Source: CAMCFD01 sp965661355 (GTDB lineage Bacteria > Pseudomonadota > Alphaproteobacteria > Rickettsiales > UBA1997). Taken from it: DNA of 64,000 nucleotides. A model generated the notes under the pieces. That model had not been told where the DNA came from. It ran no database searches and saw only the letters and a list, made by a program, of their open reading frames with translations. Positions within the stretch are counted from its first letter, which is position 1. Each line of letters starts with the position of its first letter. The translations under genes and the position numbers were made by a program. Below, piece after piece: positions 58,701 through 64,000 of this stretch. The stretch is from NCBI GenBank assembly GCA_965661355.1, contig CBFIDI010000001.1:1-64000 (forward strand), given 5' to 3'.

Positions 58701-59918
58701 CTTGTAGTTGCGGCGCGTAATTTCGAAATTTCTTTGGTTGACGAAAAAGGCGTTGAAATTCATAGTTACAAACTTCCTTATGGCGCCTCTATTGTTCATA
58801 AAAACAAAGAGTCTGTTAAGAAAGGAATGCATTTAGCAGAGTGGGATCCGTATAATATTCCGGTTATTGCTGAATTTGACGGTCAAATTAAATTTGCCGA
58901 CTTGCTTGACAATATCTCGCTTCGTGAGAAAATTGACGAAGCCTCGGGAGTTTCAACAAAAATCGTTATTGACTGGAAGCAGCACAGTAAGCAAGATTTA
59001 AAACCAAGAATTACAATTGGCGAAAAAGATTACGCTCTTTCTGTTAATTCAGTTATTAACGCTTCAAATAATGATGAAGTAAAGGCTGGCGATGTTATTG
59101 CAAGAATTCCAAAAGAATCATCGAAAACAAGTGATATTACTGGTGGCCTGCCTAGAGTTGCTGAGCTATTTGAAGCCAGAAAACCTAAGAACGCTTCCGT
59201 CATGAGTGAAATTGACGGTGTTGTACAATTTGGAAAAGATTACAAAACCAAAAGACGCGTTATTATTCAACCAGAAGATGCTTCTCAGGAAGTGGTTGAA
59301 TATTCCATTGCCAAAAATAAACATTTATTTGTTGGCGAAGGTGACTCTGTCAAAAAAGGCGATATTATAGTTGACGGTAGCCCGGTTCCGCATGACATTC
59401 TTAAAATTCAAGGAATGCAGGCTTTTGCTAATTATATGGTTAACGAGGTTCAAAAAGTTTATCGTATGCAAGGCGTAAGAATTGACGATAAGCATATTGA
59501 GGTCATTTTGAATATGATGCTCAAGCGTGTTGAAGTTACAAATTCTGGTGAAACTACGCTTTTAATTGGCGAAATTGTTGATCGCGATGTATTTGAAGAA
59601 GTCAACCAAAAAATGATTGCCAAAGACATGAAACCTGCACAATGTTCGCCAGTGTTGCTTGGTATAACCAAAGCTTCGCTTCAGACTAAATCGTTTATTT
59701 CTGCGGCGTCGTTCCAAGAAACTACCAGAGTTTTGGCTGATGCGGCGGTTCAGGGCAAAATTGATAATTTGGGCGGACTTAAAGAAAATGTTATTGTCGG
59801 CAGATTAATTCCGGCAGGAACAGGGCTTGTTACCGCTGATTATCGAGATATTGCTAGCAATAAAAATGAAAAAGTAACAATTGATAATTTAGAGACTGAA
59901 GAGTTAGTTGCTGAATAA
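55791..59918 (+). CDS. rpoC: RNA polymerase beta' subunit
   Basis: 1375 residues, 90 bp after rpoB. The active-site NADFDGDQMAVHVPLS supplies the catalytic Asp triad. The N-terminal zinc site is CLCGKYK, then CEKCGVEV. The second zinc site (CGTKEG, CEAKKGVC, CYG) and the trigger-loop region (IGEPGTQLTMRTFHIGG) are intact. Ends at a strong terminator. Confidence 0.98.
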   Translation: MSLAGTSSHGLLSVNTNAAVDLLDFNAIKISVADPDKMRSWSFGEVLKPETINYRTFKPEREGLFCARIFGPIKDYECLCGKYKRIKYKGIVCEKCGVEVTSSKVRRERMGHIELAAPVVHIWFLKSLPSRISTLVGTNLKSIEKVIYFESYVVTDPLMSPMREGEVLSEDEYEKACNEHGHGSFVAEMGAEAVHKILAGLDLAKLQKSLREELSVQVSDVKKEKIIKRLKLVEQFLESDNRPEWMIMKVLPVIPPDIRPLVMLDGGRFATSDLNELYRRVINRNNRLRRLIELSAPEVIIRNEKRMLQESVDALLDNGRSGSVVKNANKKPFKSLSDMLKGKQGRFRQNLLGKRVDYSGRSVIVVGPELKLHQCGLPKKMALELFKPFIYSKLELYGKSPSIKVSKKMVESEMPEVWDILEEVINEHPVLLNRAPTLHRLGIQAFEPVLTEGKAIQLHPLVCAAFNADFDGDQMAVHVPLSVEAQVEARVLMMSTNNILSPANGKPIIVPSQDIILGLYYLTMISKDFDSEKARPVASQSELEHALASKSLSYHDKILYRYEVKNKDGEKTFQKVETTPGRVTLYNALPHLLKNNFDIANNVMTKKAVTKLIDDVYRNCGQKETVMFCDRVMALGFKEACSAGISIGKDDMVIPQSKPSYVNNSFDKIKKLEKQYREGLITAGERYNKVIDEWTQCTEEISKEMMKEIANYNKPIEANSIYMMANSGARGSETQIKQVAGMRGLMAKPSGEIIETPIISNFKEGLDVTEYFISAHGARKGLADTALKTANSGYLTRRLVDVSQDCIVTEQDCGTKEGLKIESIIDDGRVVVSLAEQVLGRVPSEDVVDSNGEIIAKAGQMIDEEISDKIEESDVKYIRARSALTCEAKKGVCVKCYGRDLSHGGEVSVGEAIGVIAAQSIGEPGTQLTMRTFHIGGAAQRGAEQSSISAIEDGIVKFASKGTIANSQGKLVVAARNFEISLVDEKGVEIHSYKLPYGASIVHKNKESVKKGMHLAEWDPYNIPVIAEFDGQIKFADLLDNISLREKIDEASGVSTKIVIDWKQHSKQDLKPRITIGEKDYALSVNSVINASNNDEVKAGDVIARIPKESSKTSDITGGLPRVAELFEARKPKNASVMSEIDGVVQFGKDYKTKRRVIIQPEDASQEVVEYSIAKNKHLFVGEGDSVKKGDIIVDGSPVPHDILKIQGMQAFANYMVNEVQKVYRMQGVRIDDKHIEVILNMMLKRVEVTNSGETTLLIGEIVDRDVFEEVNQKMIAKDMKPAQCSPVLLGITKASLQTKSFISAASFQETTRVLADAAVQGKIDNLGGLKENVIVGRLIPAGTGLVTADYRDIASNKNEKVTIDNLETEELVAE

Positions 59919-59950
59919 TTTTTTGCGCAAATATTCTTAACTTTTAAAAA

Positions 59951-59982
59951 CCCGCCCAGAGTTATTTTGGGCGGGTTTTTTT
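59951..59982. terminator. Terminator after rpoC
   Basis: CCCGCCCA (59951-59958) pairs with TGGGCGGG (59968-59975), followed by a T-run. An A-run precedes the stem, so it may work in both directions. Confidence 0.9.
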
Positions 59983-60618
59983 GTTATATGAAGATCCGCC
60001 TAGGATTTTTGTGGCGCCACTTTTAATTTATAATTTATAATTAAACTTTAGAGTTGTTGTAAAAAAATATCAAAAAGTGAAATCGGTTATTTTACTAATT
60101 AAATTTTAACGGATCAACGGCATATAATGCCAAGCCTTGTCTTTAACAACTAATTTAGGGCTTAATAATTTAATTAATGAATTTATCATCATAAGCCGAG
60201 TTAAGGCCAAGACTCATGGTTAATTTCTTTGGCGATGAAGAGATTTAGCAATTAAGCCATAGCAGATAAGTTAGCGCTTAAAAGTAAAGCTTGATATAGC
60301 ATTTTTAAATAAATATTTTTGAATTATAGAGTTTTATTGAAAAATTGTCGTCGATATAAGCAATTCTTGACAATAATTTTTTGACAAAACTTTTGGCCCA
60401 AAAGATCATTTGATTGCCGAAAATGATGTAATGGCTGCTTGCATATATAAAAATCAATATAGAAATTTTATCTAGAAATTTCATCTTTTTAACAAAGCCT
60501 AGTCATATATTCTAATAACCGCGCCAGTCTTTCTAATAATTGTTTAAAAATATTTTGTTTTTATACATTTTTAAATATAGAATTTGGTTATAATATAATT
60601 TTGTTCAAATCTTTAGTA
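59983..60618. other. Spacer between rpoC and yejE
   Basis: AT-rich, no gene. Contains the palindromic element at 60126-60299. A TATAAT-like hexamer at about 60589-60594 may be the -10 of yejE; a matching -35 is not obvious. Confidence 0.4.
60126..60299. repeat. Imperfect palindromic element, second good copy
   Basis: The left arm (ATGCCAAGCCTTGTCTTTAA, then CTAATTTAGGGCTTAATAAT) is closely similar to the left arm at 38321. The right part (TTTGGCGATG, TTTAGCAATTAAGCC, GATAAGTTAGCGCTTAAAA) matches the right arm of that copy. The ends are again inverted relative to each other. Confidence 0.6.
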
Positions 60619-61623
60619 ATGGCAACAATAATTAATAAATTCAAAGAAAACCGACGAGCTTATTATTCTTTTTTAGCTTTTTTTGCAATTTTTTTCATTT
60701 CGCTATTTTCAGAATTTTTAGCTAACGATAAGCCAATTTTAATGTATTTTGAAGGGCGAATTTATGCGCCGATATTTCAAAATGTTACAGAAAAGGAAAT
60801 GGGCGGCATTTTTGCAACTAATGCCGACTTTCGCGATGAAGAGGTTATAAAATTAGTTGAAAAAAACCCTAAAAACTGGATATTGTTTGCACCAATTAGA
60901 TTTTCGTACAATACAATAAACTATAAAATGACAAAGCCCGCGCCGTCAATGCCCAGCTCTGAAAATATTCTAGGAACTGACGATCAGGGACGAGATGTTT
61001 TAGCAAGGGTTTTATATGGAGTACGAGTTTCGTTACTATTTGGCTTTGCTTTGTCGTTTTTTAGCCTTGTTTTAGCGATTTTAATTGGTGCATTTCAAGG
61101 TTATTTTGGTGGTAAAATTGACATTTTAGGACAAAGATTTATTGAGATTTGGTCAGGAATTCCGGTTTTGTTTTTATTGATTATTTTATCTTCCATTATT
61201 ACGCCCGGATTTTTCTCGTTGTTATTTTTGATGTTATTATTTAGCTGGCTTGGACTTGCCGGACTTGTTAGAGTTGAGTTTTTGCGAGTTAAGAATTTTG
61301 ATTTTGTGCTTTCGGCGCGCGCAATTGGAGCAAGTAATTTTAGAATTATGTCAAGACATATTTTGCCAAATGCATCAGCGGTAATTTTTGCAAATTTGCC
61401 ATTTTTAATAAGCGGATCGATCGTAACCTTGACTTCGCTCGATTTTCTGGGGCTTGGACTTCCAGCTGGATCGCCTTCGCTTGGAGAGCTTTTGGCGCAA
61501 GGCAAAAATAATATTCAGGCTTATCACCTAGGGATTGTTGGATTTGTAACAATTTCGACTATTTTAACTTTACTGGTTTTTATTGGCGAGGGCGCCAGAG
61601 ACAGCTTTGACACCAGAAAGTAA
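60619..61623 (+). CDS. yejE: Peptide ABC transporter permease, YejE family
   Basis: Inner-membrane permease of the YejABEF (microcin C/peptide) importer. After one N-terminal span comes the periplasmic region with SEFLANDKPILMYF, APIRFSYNTIN and the DppC-like LGTDDQGRDVLARVLYG. The C-terminal five-span domain has SARAIGASNFRIMSRHILPN (EAA loop) and LTSLDFLGLGLPAGSPSLGE. I prefer ATG 60619 (334 residues) over the TTG at 60601, since it matches the family start. yejA, yejB and yejF are not adjacent. Confidence 0.92.
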   Translation: MATIINKFKENRRAYYSFLAFFAIFFISLFSEFLANDKPILMYFEGRIYAPIFQNVTEKEMGGIFATNADFRDEEVIKLVEKNPKNWILFAPIRFSYNTINYKMTKPAPSMPSSENILGTDDQGRDVLARVLYGVRVSLLFGFALSFFSLVLAILIGAFQGYFGGKIDILGQRFIEIWSGIPVLFLLIILSSIITPGFFSLLFLMLLFSWLGLAGLVRVEFLRVKNFDFVLSARAIGASNFRIMSRHILPNASAVIFANLPFLISGSIVTLTSLDFLGLGLPAGSPSLGELLAQGKNNIQAYHLGIVGFVTISTILTLLVFIGEGARDSFDTRK

Positions 61624-62309
61624 ATCAAAAAATATGTATAATTCCTTTTATTTAAATTTAAGATGGCGTAAATTAGCTTGCCTCTATTATTACCGGTAAT
61701 GATGTTATCAAAATTCTGCCGAAAATCTTAGAAAATCAGGCGCCAAGGGTTAAGAAATATGTTGAGATGTATAATGTTTGAAGGCAGATAAATATTTTAT
61801 ATTTTTAACAAAATTATCGTAAAGACTTAGCTTCATATCACGGCAAAATATCGATTTTTTTATCTGGCCTTAAAAGTTAAAATTAATATTACCCCAATTA
61901 CCAAATTAAGATAGATTTTTAGTAAAAATTTATCAAGAATAAGATTTAATAAAAGCCGCACATATACAGATATAAATAAATCTTTTCATTAAAATTGCAG
62001 GACAAAAGCGTAAGAACCAGAGGTTAATTTTGATTTGGCAATTCACAATATAGCCATTTATAAAATTAAAATTTAATTAGTAAAATAATTTCCAAAACTT
62101 TTGTAATATATCAGATAATTTGCTCGTTTTTTTACAATAGTAATTTCTTAGACTCCTTAATGATCAATTGTAAAGTTAAGCTGATATCGACTCTTAAGAA
62201 GAGAAAATAATAAGCAAGGTTCTAAAGTTCAATAAAGAAGAAAAAATCCTTCACATTTGCAAAAATATGTTGTAAAATGAGCTAAATATTAAAAAATTAA
62301 TTAAGAAAT
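61624..62309. other. Intergenic spacer upstream of pdhC
   Basis: AT-rich, non-coding as far as visible. A patch at about 61800-61860 (GACTTAGCTTCATATCACGG) resembles sequence near 38940 (GACTTATATCGCGATG). Should contain the pdhC promoter. Confidence 0.4.
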
Positions 62310-63644
62310 ATGCCTATTGAAGTTTTAATGCCAGCCTTGTCACCAACCATGACAGAAGGCAATTTAGCAAGTTGGATCAAAAAAGAAGGAGACAAAGTCG
62401 AAGCCGGCGAAGTAATTGCTGAAATTGAAACAGACAAAGCCACAATGGAAGTTGAAGCCGTTGATGAAGGGGTTTTGGGTAAAATTTTAGTTAAAGAAGG
62501 AACTGAAAATGTTAAGGTAAATAGTGCCATTGCTCTGATTCTAGAAGATGGAGAAGACAAAAAAGAACTTGAAAATTATAAACCAGAAGAAGGTGGCGCT
62601 GAAAAATCTGAAAAAAAACCAGAAGACAGCCAGAGCGACAATAAGAATGAAGAAAAAGACGATAAGCAAAACGATAAAGAAGATAATAAAAAACAAGAAA
62701 TCAATAAAATAGAAGAAAAAAAGCAACCAAAATCAACCGCCACAAGCGACAGTTTTTTGGTTGATGATTTACTTGGCGTTAAAGCAAGCCCGCTAGCAAA
62801 AAGAATTGCCAAGGAAAATAACCTAACTTTGGCGCAAATTGAAGGCAGCGGACCAAGAGGAAGAATTATTAAGGACGATGTTTTAGATTTTGCAAAAAGT
62901 GGTGGACCGAAAGGTGGCGCGGTTAGAAGAAATTCAAAGGAAGTTACCGAAGTTAAAAATAGTAATATTAGAAAAGTCATTGCTAAAAGATTGCTAGAAT
63001 CTAAGCAGAAAGTTCCACATTTTTATTTATCGGCCGATTTAAATATCGATAAATTGCTAGATATGAGAAAATCTATTAATGAAGAGGCCAAAATATTAGA
63101 AAATGGTAAACCAGAATATAAAATTTCAGTTAACGATTTAGTAATTAAAGCCAGCGCCTTGGCACTGAAAAATGTTCCGCAGGCGAATAGCTCTTGGTCA
63201 GATGATGCGGTTCTGCTTTATAACAATGTTGACATTTCAGTTGCCGTAGCAATTGAAGATGGACTGATTACGCCAATTGTTAAGAACGCTGATCAAAAGG
63301 ATATTATTGCAATTTCTGGCGAAGTAAAGTCTTTGGCTAAGAAGGCAAAAGAAGGAAAGCTTCAACCAGAAGAATTTCAGGGTGGAAGCTTTAGTATTTC
63401 TAACCTTGGAATGTATGCGGTAAATAATTTTCAGGCAATTGTTAACCCGCCTCAAAGCTGTATTTTAGCAGTTGGAGCTGGAATTAAAAAACCGATAGTT
63501 GATGAAGATAACAATATTAAATCGGCCACAATAATGAATGTTACATTGTCTTCAGACCACAGATCTGTTGATGGGGCGGTTGGCGCAGAGTTTTTGGCGG
63601 CGCTTAAAAAATATATCGAAAAGCCAGTTTTGATGATTATTTAG
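62310..63644 (+). CDS. pdhC: Pyruvate dehydrogenase E2, dihydrolipoamide acetyltransferase
   Basis: E2 core of PDH. One lipoyl domain at 1-76 with the lipoyl Lys in EIETDKATMEVEA. A highly charged Lys/Glu/Asp linker at about 90-140. The subunit-binding domain (ASPLAKRIAKENNLTLAQIE, then GPRGRIIKDDVLDF) at about 155-190. The catalytic domain ends with LSSDHRSVDGAVGAEFL, containing the active His. 444 residues, complete. It lies about 57 kb from pdhA-pdhB. The last codons and stop are within a 46-bp tandem duplication. Confidence 0.96.
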   Translation: MPIEVLMPALSPTMTEGNLASWIKKEGDKVEAGEVIAEIETDKATMEVEAVDEGVLGKILVKEGTENVKVNSAIALILEDGEDKKELENYKPEEGGAEKSEKKPEDSQSDNKNEEKDDKQNDKEDNKKQEINKIEEKKQPKSTATSDSFLVDDLLGVKASPLAKRIAKENNLTLAQIEGSGPRGRIIKDDVLDFAKSGGPKGGAVRRNSKEVTEVKNSNIRKVIAKRLLESKQKVPHFYLSADLNIDKLLDMRKSINEEAKILENGKPEYKISVNDLVIKASALALKNVPQANSSWSDDAVLLYNNVDISVAVAIEDGLITPIVKNADQKDIIAISGEVKSLAKKAKEGKLQPEEFQGGSFSISNLGMYAVNNFQAIVNPPQSCILAVGAGIKKPIVDEDNNIKSATIMNVTLSSDHRSVDGAVGAEFLAALKKYIEKPVLMII

Positions 63645-63712
63645 CAACTAAATTCAAAGATTATAAAAGCCAGTTTTGATGATTATTTAGCAACTAAATT
63701 CAAAGATTATAA
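63621..63712 (+). repeat. Perfect 46-bp tandem duplication over the pdhC stop
   Basis: 63621-63666 is repeated without a mismatch at 63667-63712. The first copy holds the last seven codons and TAG of pdhC, so the second copy is not translated in frame. The perfect identity points to a recent event or assembly slip. Confidence 0.95.
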
Positions 63713-63887
63713 TTTTGGATTTGACAATTTAAAACTAATATTGTTTAATTTTTAAATATCAGCCGCTTAGATCGTTTTATTTAGCTAACGAGAAATTCAA
63801 ATCTGAGTATATTTTTTTGCTCTGGATTCTATCTTTTGCTAACTAACAAAATGTAAACTAAGCCACATTCTTAGTCTAAGGCAACAA

Positions 63888-64000
63888 ATGAAATTTGGAA
63901 AAATGTATAAAAAGTTCAAACTAATATTGGTTTTAATAATAACTTCTATATTAGTTTACAAAATATTCTTTAGTGCAAATAGCAAAGAAAACTTTAGCTG
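63888..64000 (+). CDS. Start of an unidentified gene, cut by the window
   Basis: ATG at 63888 opens a frame to the window end (37 codons). It starts with MKFGKMYKKFK, then a hydrophobic segment LILVLIITSILVYKIFF, consistent with a signal anchor or signal peptide. Too short to assign a family. Follows pdhC on the same strand. Confidence 0.5.
   Translation, partial: MKFGKMYKKFKLILVLIITSILVYKIFFSANSKENFS

Overview
The window comes from a strongly AT-rich alphaproteobacterial chromosome. It looks like a reduced, host-associated genome of Rickettsiales type. The reasons are: pyruvate dehydrogenase with separate E1 alpha and beta subunits; alphaproteobacterial GyrA, RpoB and RpoC; operons broken into single genes (pstB, yejE, leuC, purH and pdhC stand without partners); and long AT-rich spacers of 300-1100 bp with gene remnants and imperfect palindromes. 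It keeps more biosynthesis (leuC, panD, dapB, purH, queC, glyA) than a classical Rickettsia, so a Midichloria- or Deianiraea-like lineage is possible. Species cannot be set from the sequence alone.

Layout. 1-2.5 kb: minus-strand cluster ftsB-like, polyprenol/dolichol-kinase-like, dnaG (cut by the window edge). 3.3-5.7 kb: pdhA and pdhB, with a frameshifted remnant gene between them. 6.2-11 kb: a small membrane protein, hemH, and a 695-residue low-complexity protein with repeated tyrosine motifs and SH3-type proline motifs (effector candidate). 11.8-19 kb: purH, parB-parA with two mirror-image parS sites, panD, dapB. 19.3-28.7 kb: gyrA, gatB, a membrane-anchored unknown protein with a possible U-box-like segment, leuC, an S49 peptidase. 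28.8-38.2 kb: glyA, cinA-type protein, queC, lgt, sucA-sucB, tRNA-Met. 39.1-42.1 kb: an Mrr-type restriction endonuclease overlapping a truncated serine-recombinase start, then rph and an orphan C-terminal piece of isoleucyl-tRNA synthetase. 42.6-47.6 kb: ugd, pstB, a GC-rich island with a 48-bp triple tandem repeat, a sensor kinase, tatB, a small lipoprotein. 47.6-60 kb: tRNA-Trp, secE, nusG, rplK, rplA, rplJ, rplL, rpoB, rpoC, closed by a strong terminator. 60.6-64 kb: yejE, pdhC with a 46-bp tandem duplication over its stop codon, and the start of an unidentified gene.

Together the genes give core replication and segregation (DnaG, GyrA, ParAB/parS), transcription and translation (secE-rpoC, GatB, tRNAs), oxidative metabolism (PDH E1/E2, 2-oxoglutarate dehydrogenase E1/E2, ferrochelatase), cell envelope (FtsB, DapB, Lgt, Ugd, TatB) and a few accessory genes. 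No CRISPR array, intact prophage, insertion sequence or rRNA gene was seen. The best leads are the tyrosine-motif protein, the orphan IleRS C-terminal gene, the GC-rich 48-bp repeat, the parS pair, the mrr/recombinase scar and the dispersed palindromes.
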